Assembly (NCBI RefSeq): GCF_963677305.1
Contig: NZ_OY781925.1
Coordinates: forward strand, 2,333,501 to 2,397,500
Reading direction: 5' to 3'
DNA length: 64,000 bases
Source: an uncultured Holophaga sp.
GTDB lineage: Bacteria; Acidobacteriota; Holophagae; Holophagales; Holophagaceae
The notes beneath the pieces are model-generated. The model was not told the DNA's origin, ran no database searches, and worked only from the letters and a program-made list of their open reading frames with translations. Numbering within the stretch: the first letter of the stretch is position 1; every line of letters begins with the position of its first letter. Shown piece by piece: positions 1-8,509 of the stretch. Made by a program: the position numbers and the translations under genes.

Positions 1-375
1 CACCCTGGGGTCCAGCCCCGCCATGGGCTTGTCCACCAAGGCTCCGTTGGGGTGAGCCAGCACCACCGGCCCCGGCCCCTGGATCCAGAGATAGTTGTCC
101 CGGTCGAAACGCAACTGGGAGATCAGCTCTTTGGCCCGCTGTTGGGCGAACTCCGCGGTACGACGCCCTGCCCGTACTTCCACCATCTGGTTCTCAAGGA
201 TCCCCATGGCGGTCTCCACCACATTCCTGGCCCCCTCCTCCTTCGCCGCCAGGACCATCCCGCCCACCCGGGGGAGGACAAAGACGAAGAAGAAGACCAG
301 GACGACGATCACCGGCGCAAGGCTCAGAGTGATGATCTTCCCGGAGAGGCTCTGGAATCGGGTTCGGAGGGACAT
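1..375 (-). CDS. Methyl-accepting chemotaxis protein, N-terminal part (cut by window edge)
   Basis: The 125 codons present begin MSLRTRFQSLSGKI. A strongly hydrophobic helix follows at about residues 14-36. After it comes an extracytoplasmic segment with NVVETAMGILENQM and RFDRDNYLWIQGPGPVVLAHPN, typical of a single Cache_2-type ligand-binding domain in chemoreceptors. The signalling domain would lie beyond the window edge, so the class is inferred from the membrane anchor plus Cache start only. A sensor kinase or diguanylate cyclase with the same input domain cannot be excluded. It reads away from the next gene, leaving a short divergent promoter region. Confidence 0.72.
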   Translation of the reverse strand, partial: MSLRTRFQSLSGKIITLSLAPVIVVLVFFFVFVLPRVGGMVLAAKEEGARNVVETAMGILENQMVEVRAGRRTAEFAQQRAKELISQLRFDRDNYLWIQGPGPVVLAHPNGALVDKPMAGLDPRV

Positions 376-488
376 GGGCACCTCAGAGAAGGCATCGGTC
401 TCTCCCCCGACGGAGGTGAATACCAAGCTGCCCTTCCCTCCCGCTGGCATCCTATAGTCAAAGGGGGTACCGCCCCCAACCGAGAACC

Positions 489-887
489 ATGCCGCTTCCC
501 TACGAATCCCTCACGAGCCTCATCCTCGAGTCGGCCGCCGAGGTCCACGCCGGACTCGGCCCCGGCTACCAGGCGCCTGTCTACGAGGCGGCCCTCTTCC
601 TGGCCCTCCGGGAGCGGGGACTCCGGGTGGAGAAACAGGCGCTCATCCAGGTCTTCTACCGCGACCACCTGGTGGGCACCCATGTGGTGGACCTTCTCGT
701 CTCAGGGGAGATCGCCCTGGCCATCCGGATCGAGGGCCCACTCAACGAGCAGCAGATCAACCGCACCCTCAACCACCTGAAGGCCTCCCGCAAGCCCGTG
801 GGCATCTGCCTGGACTTCGGCGGGCCGAAGCTGGAGTGGAGGCGGCTCTTCAACCGCCCGGGGCCCGATCCTGGAGATGGCATCTGA
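489..887 (+). CDS. GxxExxY-family protein with degraded nuclease motif
   Basis: A 132-residue protein matching the GxxExxY family, small proteins of the PD-(D/E)XK nuclease fold. Family landmarks are the GLGPGYQAPVYEAAL segment (residues about 22-36), the DLLV strand (about 68-71) and the C-terminal GICLDFGGPKLEWRRL. The name-giving Glu is Ala here (GYQAPVY). The usual ExK of the strand after DLLV reads AIR, so two acidic or basic catalytic positions are lost. The protein may be structural or inactive. Its stop lies one base before the mnmA start, suggesting co-transcription. Confidence 0.8.
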   Translation: MPLPYESLTSLILESAAEVHAGLGPGYQAPVYEAALFLALRERGLRVEKQALIQVFYRDHLVGTHVVDLLVSGEIALAIRIEGPLNEQQINRTLNHLKASRKPVGICLDFGGPKLEWRRLFNRPGPDPGDGI

Positions 888-888
888 G

Positions 889-1959
889 ATGAATGACCGC
901 ATTGTCGTGGCCATGAGCGGGGGCGTGGACTCCAGTCTGGCTGCAGCCCTCCTGACCCGCGAAGGACACAGCCTCATCGGGGTGACCCTCCAGCTTCGCC
1001 CCTGCGATGACCGCATGTCCAGCCGCTCCTGCTGCTCCATGGACGCCATCGCCCAGGCCCGGGCGGTGGCCGGGGTCCTGGGCATCCCCCACTACGTCCT
1101 GGACTGCCGCACCGACTTCGAGGCCAAGGTGCTGAAGCCCGCCTGGGAGGACTATCTCCGGGGTCGCACCCCCAGCCCCTGCCTCCACTGCAACCGTGAG
1201 ATCAAGTTCGGCATGCTGCTGGACTTCGCCCGCCGTCTGGGCGCAGACCGCATCGCCTCCGGACACTACGCCAGGCTGGTGCAGGAGGGCCCTGAGCCCC
1301 GCCTCCTCCGGGGCGTGGATCGCCAGAAGGACCAGTCCTACTTCCTCTCCGGCCTGGACCTGGAGGCTCTGCGCCACCTCATCCTGCCCCTGGGGGGCTT
1401 CACCAAGGCCGAGGTGCGCCGCATGGCCACGGAACTGGGCCTGCCCACAGCCCAGCGCCAGGAGAGCCAGGATGCCTGCCTGGTCTACGAGGGCATGAGC
1501 TTTCCCGAATCCCTGGAGGCCAAGTACGGGGCCCCAGGCGGGGATGGCAGCTTTGTGGACACCCGAGGCCGGGTCCTGGGGACCCATCGCGGGCTTCACC
1601 GGTACACCATCGGCCAGCGCCGCGGCCTGGGGATCGCCCTGGGCAGGCCCGCCCATGTCGTCCGCCTGGATGCGGAGCGGAACCAGGTGGTGCTGAGCAC
1701 AGAACCCGCTGAGCTCCAGAGCATCGGGCTGCTGGCCAGCGACCTCCATTGGCTGACGGCCCCTCCGGATCACGCCCTGGTCCAGATACGTTCCCGCCAC
1801 GCCGCGGCACCAGCCACCCTGGAGCATCTGCCCGACGGGCACTGTCGCGTCCGATTCGAGTCCCCCCAGAGCGCCGTCACCCCGGGACAGGCCGTGGCGT
1901 TCTACGCGGGGGACCGATTGCTGGGTGGGGGCTGGATCGAGAGAGCAGGCTTTGACTAA
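889..1959 (+). CDS. mnmA: tRNA-specific 2-thiouridylase MnmA
   Basis: Catalyses ATP-dependent 2-thiolation of U34 in the tRNAs for Lys, Glu and Gln, taking sulfur from a persulfide relay. The N-terminal PP-loop reads AMSGGVDSS (residues 8-16). The two catalytic cysteines are in CLHCNREIKFG and in ESQDACLV. GHYARL and YTIGQRRGLGI are further family signatures. At about 356 residues it has normal length. An upstream ATG at 877 directly abuts a GGAG and is too close to it. The ATG at 889 has GGAG 12 bases upstream and gives the standard N-terminus, so it is preferred. Confidence 0.96.
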   Translation: MNDRIVVAMSGGVDSSLAAALLTREGHSLIGVTLQLRPCDDRMSSRSCCSMDAIAQARAVAGVLGIPHYVLDCRTDFEAKVLKPAWEDYLRGRTPSPCLHCNREIKFGMLLDFARRLGADRIASGHYARLVQEGPEPRLLRGVDRQKDQSYFLSGLDLEALRHLILPLGGFTKAEVRRMATELGLPTAQRQESQDACLVYEGMSFPESLEAKYGAPGGDGSFVDTRGRVLGTHRGLHRYTIGQRRGLGIALGRPAHVVRLDAERNQVVLSTEPAELQSIGLLASDLHWLTAPPDHALVQIRSRHAAAPATLEHLPDGHCRVRFESPQSAVTPGQAVAFYAGDRLLGGGWIERAGFD

Positions 1960-2089
1960 GGGGTCGTCAAGCTGCAGTCATCAGTCATCAAATGGCTCAT
2001 GATGCAGTAGGGATGGGCTCTGCTCCTCCTGCGGGACTACGGAAAGCCGGTCAGCGTACCGGCCGGACCAGGGGCCAGGTGTTCCAGCA

Positions 2090-3850
2090 TCAGGAGCCTT
2101 CCGGAGGATCTCCGAACAGCCCCTCGGAGCCCTCCAGCCTCCGTCGCTGGATGGCGCCGGTGCGCTTCCAGAAGAGGTAACCGAAGACCAGAGTGCCCGC
2201 CACCACGACCAGGGTCACCACCATCGGAGGCAGGAAGGGCTGGATGACCGCCACCATCGGCAGGGCCACCATGAAGCCGATGGCGACCTCAAGGGCGAAG
2301 CGCACCGCCTCCTCGAGACCCTCCACCGGCGCTGGCCTCTGGGCCAGGGAACGCTGGGCCATGGCCCGGGCGAGTCGGCGCACCTGCTTGATCATGCCCA
2401 TCAGAAAGCGGAAGGCCACCAGGACCACCAGCAGCCACACCAGGAGGTCGGTGATGACCGGGGAGAGGCCGGCTCCGGCCAGGAGAAGCGCCAGGGCCCG
2501 CCTGGCCAGGGTCCCCAGCAGCACCACGAGGACGACCACCACCGCATCCGCGAGGAGGTAACCGAAGGGCCGCCGGAGGGGCTTCCAGGAGGCCTTCCGG
2601 AAGGGCATGGCCCCCAGGTGCCCCATGGCCGCCCTGAAGTGGATCAGGAAGTAGCGGAGGCGATGGGGTAGCACAGCCTCGAAGCGGTCGGCCAGGCGCT
2701 CCGAGTGCTGGATCAGGACCGGCGTGGTGATGGTCGTCCAGGCACTGGTCACCACCATCACCGGGAAGAGGGCCGGACCCACCACCCCCAGGCTCTGCCC
2801 CAGCCCAACGATGATGAAGCTGAACTCCCCGATCTGTGCCAGGCTGCCACCGATCCAGATGGAGGTCCGGAGCGACTGCCCCCCCAACAGGGCACCAAAG
2901 GCCGCCGAGCCCACTTTGCCCAGAGTCACCAGGAGGCCGAAGAGCAAGAGCGCCTTCCAGTTGGGGGCAACCTGAAGGGGGTCGATGAGCATGCCGATGG
3001 AGACGAAGAAGATGGCGACGAAGACATCCCTCAGGGGGGCCAGGAGGTGCTCGACCCTGCGCTCCCGGCCGGACTCCGCCACCAGCATGCCCGCCAGAAA
3101 GGCCCCCAGGGCCACGGAATAGCCCATCCACGCGGCCAGCACCGAGAGGAGGAAGCAGAAACCCACGGAGGCGACCAGCAGGGTCTCATCGCTGCCCATG
3201 TCCGCCACCCGGCGGATCAGCCGGGGCACCAGGGGCCGCCCCACCAGGAGGACCACCACCAGGAAACCCGCCAACTTCCCCAAGGTGAGGAGCAGGGCCC
3301 CTAGGGTGAGACCCGCCCCGCTGGCGACGGCCGTCAGCAGGGTCAACATCAGGATGGCCAGCAGGTCCTCCACGATGAGGGCCGAGAGGACCAGTTCGGC
3401 GACCGCTCCCTTGATGCCCATGGCAGAGAACACCCGGGCGATGATCATGGTGGAGCTGATGCCCAGGGCCGCCCCGGCGAAGACACTCTCCATGGACGTC
3501 CAGCCCAGGAGCCGACCCCCGAGGTAGCCCAGCCAGCCCAGGAGCCCGGTCTTGATCAGAGCGATGAGGGTGGCCGGGGGACCGGCCCGCATCAGGGTCT
3601 TCAGGCTGAACTCGATGCCGATGGAGAACATCAGCAGGATGATGCCCAGTTCCGAGAGGGTGTGGACGTGGTGCTGGTCTGCCACCAGGGGCACGGGGAT
3701 GTGGGGGCCGATGATCATGCCGGCCACCAGATAGCCCAGCACTACCGGCAGCCGGAAGCGCTGGCAGACCACCGTGGTGACCGCAGCGACCCCGAGGACC
3801 AGGGCGAGGTCCACGACAAAGGAGGCACTGGAGGCGGCAGCGACCGTCAT
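2090..3850 (-). CDS. Kef-type cation:proton antiporter (CPA2 family)
   Basis: An integral membrane protein of 586 residues with about a dozen helices. CPA2 hallmarks are GYLVAGMIIGPH near residue 40, FSIGIEFSLKTL near 75 and FVSIGMLIDP near 280. The last 190 residues hold more hydrophobic helices and no recognisable RCK/TrkA-N nucleotide-binding domain, so it is not a classic KefB/KefC. It probably exchanges Na+ or K+ for H+ at the inner membrane; the ion cannot be read from sequence. It converges with mnmA, and a short GCCGGT/ACCGGC hairpin lies in the 130-bp gap. Confidence 0.9.
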   Translation of the reverse strand: MTVAAASSASFVVDLALVLGVAAVTTVVCQRFRLPVVLGYLVAGMIIGPHIPVPLVADQHHVHTLSELGIILLMFSIGIEFSLKTLMRAGPPATLIALIKTGLLGWLGYLGGRLLGWTSMESVFAGAALGISSTMIIARVFSAMGIKGAVAELVLSALIVEDLLAILMLTLLTAVASGAGLTLGALLLTLGKLAGFLVVVLLVGRPLVPRLIRRVADMGSDETLLVASVGFCFLLSVLAAWMGYSVALGAFLAGMLVAESGRERRVEHLLAPLRDVFVAIFFVSIGMLIDPLQVAPNWKALLLFGLLVTLGKVGSAAFGALLGGQSLRTSIWIGGSLAQIGEFSFIIVGLGQSLGVVGPALFPVMVVTSAWTTITTPVLIQHSERLADRFEAVLPHRLRYFLIHFRAAMGHLGAMPFRKASWKPLRRPFGYLLADAVVVVLVVLLGTLARRALALLLAGAGLSPVITDLLVWLLVVLVAFRFLMGMIKQVRRLARAMAQRSLAQRPAPVEGLEEAVRFALEVAIGFMVALPMVAVIQPFLPPMVVTLVVVAGTLVFGYLFWKRTGAIQRRRLEGSEGLFGDPPEGS

Positions 3851-3866
3851 CTCTCCATCCTACTCG

Positions 3867-4490
3867 CTACCCTTCGGCGGGAAGTCCCCAGGCTGCAGCC
3901 ACCGCCTGACCCCAATGGTGCTCCCAGGCCCGCTGCCAGACAAAGGAGTCCGGCTGGATGTGGGCCTCCCGGAGGCGGGCCTCCAGCTCCCGGCTCAGGG
4001 TCGCGTGCAGCCCCGGATCCAGGCGCTCCGCTGCCACCTCCAGCAGAGCCTGGCGCGCCTCCCGCTCCCGGTCGAAGTGATCCAGGAAGCCCGGCGAATC
4101 GGGTCCCGGGGCCGAGAGGTGGAGCTGGGCCCAGCTTTCGAAGGCGGCCCTCGCTTTGGGGTCGGAGTGGAGGGGCTCCTTCACCCGCTCCCAGCCCGCC
4201 ACCTTGGGGGCTTCCACACCGGCCCGCTTCAGGGACTCCCTCAGCTTGAGCGCCTTCGCCACATCCTTCTCCAGGTGCTCCAGGGCCACGAAGGCCCGGC
4301 CACGGGGACGCCTGGCTCGCCGCTCGAAGTAGGCCCCCATGCAGGCAACCAGGGTCTCCGCCGGGAGTCCCTCCCGGTCCCACTTCTGAAGGGTCGTGAA
4401 GTCCTCCCGGCTCAGGAAGGCGCTCCTGCCATGCAGGTGGAAGGCCCACTCCGCCTCGATCCAGTCCAACTCCTCACGGGTATAGCTCAC
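3867..4490 (-). CDS. Hypothetical protein, helical and charged
   Basis: A 207-residue protein I do not recognise. It begins with a GTG start (SYTREELDWIEAEWAFHLHG) preceded by an AGGA about seven bases upstream. The sequence is rich in Arg, Glu, Ala and Leu and looks fully alpha-helical. It has no signal peptide, membrane segment or cysteine cluster; its only cysteine is in VACMG. It ends 16 bases before the antiporter start on the same strand, so the two may share a transcript. Strong coding bias for this genome (G/C third positions) supports a real gene. Confidence 0.72.
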   Translation of the reverse strand: MSYTREELDWIEAEWAFHLHGRSAFLSREDFTTLQKWDREGLPAETLVACMGAYFERRARRPRGRAFVALEHLEKDVAKALKLRESLKRAGVEAPKVAGWERVKEPLHSDPKARAAFESWAQLHLSAPGPDSPGFLDHFDREREARQALLEVAAERLDPGLHATLSRELEARLREAHIQPDSFVWQRAWEHHWGQAVAAAWGLPAEG

Positions 4491-4597
4491 AGAACGTCCT
4501 TGCAGTGACCTACCAGTCTAAGGGCTGGGACCCCTGATCCGCCAAGCCCGGGCAGGATCCCTTCCGAGCGGCTAGACTGTTCTTGAAGGGAGTGCCA

Positions 4598-5386
4598 GTG
4601 GCCATTCGGGAACGTATCCGACTGAAGAGCAAGCGGGAGATCGAGAAGATGCGGGAGGCCGGTCGCCTTACCGCCAACGCCCTGCGTGTCGCGGCCCGGG
4701 CCGCCAAGCCCGGCGTCAGCCTGCTGGAGATCGACAAGATCGCCGAGCAGTACATCCGGAAGAACGGCGGCACCCCCAACTTCAAGGGCTACCACGGCTT
4801 TCCCGGCACCCTCTGCATGTCCGTCAATGACCGGGTGGTGCATGGCATCCCCACCAAATACGTCCTCCAGGAGGGCGACATCCTGGCCATCGACTGCGGC
4901 GCCAAGCTCGACGGCTGGCACGGCGACACCTGCCTGACCGTGGGCATCGGCAACATCAGCGAGGAGGCCAAGCGCCTCATCCTGACCACGAAGGAGGCCA
5001 TGGAGCTGGCCATGAGCTACTGCAAGGTAGGGCACCGCCTGGGTGACATGGCCACCGCGGTGCAGACATATGCTGAGGAACGGGGCTACGGCGTGGTCCG
5101 CGAGTACATCGGCCACGGACTGGGCAAGGAACTCCACGAGGATCCCCAGGTGGTCTTTGCTGACCAGAGGCCCGGCACCGGCTTCCGCATGGAACCCGGC
5201 ATGACCATCACCATCGAACCCATCCTCAACGCCGGCACCCACCGCTGCCTGGTGGAGCCCGACGGCTGGACCGTGCGCACCGCCGACGGCCAGCTCTCCG
5301 CCCAGTTCGAGCACACTGTGGCCATCACCGCCGGGGAGCCCGACATCCTGAGCCTGCCCGATCCCGAACTGGAGCTCGAGTACTGA
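4598..5386 (+). CDS. map: Methionine aminopeptidase, type I
   Basis: Removes the initiator Met from nascent proteins. About 262 residues, close to the E. coli enzyme. The five metal ligands are visible: Asp in AIDCGAKLDG and in WHGDTC, His in YIGHGLGKELHEDP, Glu in TITIEPIL and Glu in QFEHTV. The frame is open from a TTG at 4583, but AAGGGAG at 4586-4592 sits five bases before the GTG at 4598, which starts a normal N-terminus (AIRERIRLKSKREIEKMREAG), so that start is chosen. Its stop overlaps the ispE start by one base. Confidence 0.96.
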   Translation: MAIRERIRLKSKREIEKMREAGRLTANALRVAARAAKPGVSLLEIDKIAEQYIRKNGGTPNFKGYHGFPGTLCMSVNDRVVHGIPTKYVLQEGDILAIDCGAKLDGWHGDTCLTVGIGNISEEAKRLILTTKEAMELAMSYCKVGHRLGDMATAVQTYAEERGYGVVREYIGHGLGKELHEDPQVVFADQRPGTGFRMEPGMTITIEPILNAGTHRCLVEPDGWTVRTADGQLSAQFEHTVAITAGEPDILSLPDPELELEY

Positions 5387-6222
5387 TGTCCCTGCGCCTG
5401 GCGTCCCCGGCCAAGCTGAACCGCTTCCTGGCCATCCTGGGGCGCCGCGCCGACGGCTTCCATGAGATGGAGCTGGTCACGACGGTGCTCGACGGGGTGC
5501 CTGGACTCACGGACACCCTGGAGGGGGAGCCTTCGGCGTTCTTCACTCTGGAGCTCTCGGGTCCCGCTTCCACGGGCCTGACGGTGGACGAGAACAATCT
5601 GGTGGTGAAGGCCTGGCGCCTCCTGGAGCGCGAAAGCGGCAGGGCACTGCCTGCGGCCCTGCGACTGGAGAAGCGCATCCCCCACGGGGCCGGCCTCGGC
5701 GGCGGCAGCAGCAATGCCGCGGCGGCCCTGCGCCTGGGCAATGCCCTCTTCGACCTCGGGCTGAGCCGGTCCACCCTTCTGCACCTGGGGGCCGAACTGG
5801 GCAGTGATGTCCCCCTCTTCCTCCTGGGAGGCACCGTCCTGGGCCTGGGCCGGGGCGAGAGGGTCTTCCCCCTGCGCCCCCTGCCCGCCGAGCCCATCCT
5901 CATCCTGAACCCCGGCATCCATGTCCCCACCCCAGCGGTCTTCAAGGCCTTGGCCCAGGCGGGCTACCCCATGCCCGAGCCCTGCCCCGCCCTGATGGAA
6001 GCGCAGCTCCCCCCCTGGCGCAACGACCTCACCGGGGCGGCCATCTGGGTCCAGCCCGCCCTGGCCGATATCCGCGCCGAGCTGATGGCGTTGGGGGGGG
6101 AGCCCCTGCTCTGCGGCTCGGGCTCCTCCTGGGCCGCCCGCTTCCCGGACAGCATGATGCGGGACCATGCCCGGCTGAGCCTGGAGAGGGCCCACCCCCA
6201 GTGGGGACTCTGGATCCCATGA
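5386..6222 (+). CDS. ispE: 4-diphosphocytidyl-2-C-methyl-D-erythritol kinase
   Basis: ATP-dependent kinase of the non-mevalonate (MEP) isoprenoid pathway. The 278-residue protein has the GHMP kinase order: the substrate segment SPAKLNRFLAILGRRADGFHEM at residues 7-28, the ATP-binding PHGAGLGGGSSNAAAAL near 100-116, and the C-terminal CGSGSSWAARF. Start and stop are both shared with neighbours (TGATG with map, ATGA with the downstream regulator), so translation is coupled in a map-ispE-regulator operon. Confidence 0.95.
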   Translation: MSLRLASPAKLNRFLAILGRRADGFHEMELVTTVLDGVPGLTDTLEGEPSAFFTLELSGPASTGLTVDENNLVVKAWRLLERESGRALPAALRLEKRIPHGAGLGGGSSNAAAALRLGNALFDLGLSRSTLLHLGAELGSDVPLFLLGGTVLGLGRGERVFPLRPLPAEPILILNPGIHVPTPAVFKALAQAGYPMPEPCPALMEAQLPPWRNDLTGAAIWVQPALADIRAELMALGGEPLLCGSGSSWAARFPDSMMRDHARLSLERAHPQWGLWIP

Positions 6223-7448
6223 GCCAGCTTCCCGAAGACTTCAGCTCGGTCCCCCAGCGACCGAAAGAAGGTCCAGAGGGACGCATGGAAGAGAACATCT
6301 ATGCCCGCCGGGCGGACTTCGGCGCCCGGGTCCTGGTGGTGGACGACGAGCCCATCGCACGGCGGGGGCTGCGGGCCATGCTGGAGAAGGGCTACTACCA
6401 GGTGGAGACGGCAGGCGGGGGGGCCGAGGCCCTGGAACTCCTGCCCCGCTTCCGCCCTGACTTGGTGCTCCTCGACATCATCATGCCGGGCATGGACGGC
6501 CTGGAGACCTGCCGGAGGATCCGGGTCCTGCCCGGGGGGGACATGCTCCCCATCATCTTCCTCACCTCGGATGAACGGCCGGAAACCCATGCAGCAGCCT
6601 TCCAGGCCAAGGCGGACGACTTCCTCCGCAAGCCGGTCCTGCGCAGTGAGCTGATCGTCCGGATCCGGAGCCTCCTGCGGCTGAAGCGCCTCCAGGCCGA
6701 AGTCCAGGCGGAGCGGGACGCCCTGCTCGACTCCCAGAACCAGAAAGAACAGCTCTTCGCCTTCATCGTCCACGACCTCAAGAACCCCCTGACCACCCTC
6801 CAACTGGGCCTGGACCTCCTCAGCGACCGCTGTGACATGCCCTCGGACACCTTGCCCCAGCTTGGCCGGCTCCTGAAGACCGCCCAGGGCATGAGCCGGA
6901 TGGTGCAGGACATCCTGGACATCGGCAGGGCCGAACAGATGGGCCTGGAGCTGCACCGGAGCCCCATCGACCTCCGGGCCTGGATCCCGGAGCTGCTCTC
7001 GGAGGTGGAGTACCGGGCCAAGCGCATGGATCAGGTCTTGGAGTGGGACTGTGCCGAGGGCGTCACCCTTGAGGCCGACCCGGAACTCCTCCGCCGCCTG
7101 GTGTTGAACCTCGTGGACAACGCTCTGAACTACTCCCCCTCCGGCACGAGGACCCGCATTGAGGCCGAAGCCATCCAGGGGGGCGTCCGGGTCACGGTGC
7201 GGGATGAGGGCCAGGGCATTCCCGAGCACATGCGGCAGGCGGTCTTCAACAAGTTCACCCGGCTGGCGGATGAGGGATCCAGGACCCGCTCCGGCTCGGG
7301 ACTCGGGCTCACCTTCTGCCAGGCCGTGGCGGAGGCCCATGGCGGCCGCATCTGGGTCGAAGACAACCCGCCCGGGGGCAGCCTCTTCATCGTCGAGCTG
7401 CCCGACGAGGGCGGACCCGGCGTTCCGCTCTTCGCACCGGAGGGCTGA
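6219..7448 (+). CDS. Response regulator/histidine kinase hybrid (receiver first)
   Basis: About 409 residues. An N-terminal receiver domain (about 35-150) has the acidic VVDDEP, the phospho-acceptor Asp in LVLLDIIMPGMDG and the Lys in FLRKPV. A short linker leads to a histidine kinase with H-box FIVHDLKNPLTTLQ, N-box NLVDNALNYS, G1 DEGQGIP and G2 GSGLGLTF. There are no membrane helices, so it is a cytoplasmic kinase. The ATG at 6219 overlaps the ispE stop (ATGA) and is preferred over a GTG 18 bases upstream. No dedicated partner lies nearby, so the signal and target are unknown. Confidence 0.9.
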   Translation: MSQLPEDFSSVPQRPKEGPEGRMEENIYARRADFGARVLVVDDEPIARRGLRAMLEKGYYQVETAGGGAEALELLPRFRPDLVLLDIIMPGMDGLETCRRIRVLPGGDMLPIIFLTSDERPETHAAAFQAKADDFLRKPVLRSELIVRIRSLLRLKRLQAEVQAERDALLDSQNQKEQLFAFIVHDLKNPLTTLQLGLDLLSDRCDMPSDTLPQLGRLLKTAQGMSRMVQDILDIGRAEQMGLELHRSPIDLRAWIPELLSEVEYRAKRMDQVLEWDCAEGVTLEADPELLRRLVLNLVDNALNYSPSGTRTRIEAEAIQGGVRVTVRDEGQGIPEHMRQAVFNKFTRLADEGSRTRSGSGLGLTFCQAVAEAHGGRIWVEDNPPGGSLFIVELPDEGGPGVPLFAPEG

Positions 7449-7615
7449 AGCTCCCTCCAGAAGGCCTGATAGATCGGCTCAGCCAGTCGGGCAGATGGGA
7501 CCGGGCCTTCGGGGCATCCTGCCAGTCTGGGCCCTCCCAGGGCCGACCCGGCCATGATCCAGCCTCGCCAATCCCCCTTCCTGCGCGCTAGAATGAACGT
7601 TTTGCGCGGGTTCCC

Positions 7616-8509
7616 ATGCACGTACAAGAACTGATCCTGAGACTTCAGCGGTACTGGGCGGACAGGGGCTGCCTGGTGGGCCAGCCCTACGACATCGAGA
7701 AGGGCGCGGGCACCATGAACCCGCTGACCTTCTTCGGTGCCCTGGGCTCCAAGCCCTGGAACGTCGCGTACGTGGAGCCCTCCCGCCGCCCCAGCGATGG
7801 CCGCTACGGCGACAACCCCTTCCGCCTCTACAAGCACCACCAGTTCCAGGTGATCCTCAAGCCCTCCCCCGCCAAGGTGCAGGAGATGTACATCGAGAGC
7901 CTGGAGGCCCTGGGCATCGACATGAGCAAGCACGACCTCCGCTTCGAGGAGGACAACTGGGAGTCCCCCACCCTGGGCGCCTGGGGCGTGGGCTGGCAGG
8001 TGGTGCTGGATGGCATGGAGATCAGCCAGTTCACCTACTTCCAGCAGGTGGCGGGCGTGGACTGCAAGCCCGTCTGTGCCGAGCTCACCTACGGCATCGA
8101 GCGCATCTGCATGTTCCTCACCGGCATCGACAACATCTTCGACCTCACCTGGGGCGATGTGAAGACCGATGACGGGGTCTTCCCCATCAGCTACGGCCAA
8201 GTACGTCACCGCGAGGAGTACGAGCTCTCCGCCTACAGCTTCGAGCACGCCAACCTGGAGCTGCACTGGATGCTCTTTGCGGAATACGAGAAGGAGGGCT
8301 GGCGTCTCATCCAGGAGATGGGCCACTACCACTCCGCCTTCGAGCAGACCCTCAAGCTCAGCCACACCTTCAACGTGCTCAACGCCCGCGGCGCCATCTC
8401 CACCACGGAGCGGCCCGGCATCATCAAGCGCGTACGCGATCTCGCCATCGCCTGCGCCAAGGGCTACCTGGAGCACGAGGCCGAGCAGGCCGCCAAGGAG
8501 GTGAAGTGA
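7616..8509 (+). CDS. glyQ: Glycyl-tRNA synthetase alpha subunit
   Basis: Class II aminoacyl-tRNA synthetase catalytic subunit of the bacterial alpha2beta2 type; it activates glycine and charges tRNA-Gly with GlyS. The 297-residue protein starts [18 protein letters not shown] and carries [38 protein letters not shown] and the [10 protein letters not shown] motif. A clear Shine-Dalgarno sequence is not visible. Its TGA overlaps the glyS ATG by one base. The 167 bp before it contain no gene. Confidence 0.97.
   Translation: MHVQELILRLQRYWADRGCLVGQPYDIEKGAGTMNPLTFFGALGSKPWNVAYVEPSRRPSDGRYGDNPFRLYKHHQFQVILKPSPAKVQEMYIESLEALGIDMSKHDLRFEEDNWESPTLGAWGVGWQVVLDGMEISQFTYFQQVAGVDCKPVCAELTYGIERICMFLTGIDNIFDLTWGDVKTDDGVFPISYGQVRHREEYELSAYSFEHANLELHWMLFAEYEKEGWRLIQEMGHYHSAFEQTLKLSHTFNVLNARGAISTTERPGIIKRVRDLAIACAKGYLEHEAEQAAKEVK

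Noticed and set aside
1992..2180. 62-codon plus-strand frame after mnmA
   Set aside because: Overlaps the end of the antiporter gene on the other strand, no ribosome site, no motif.
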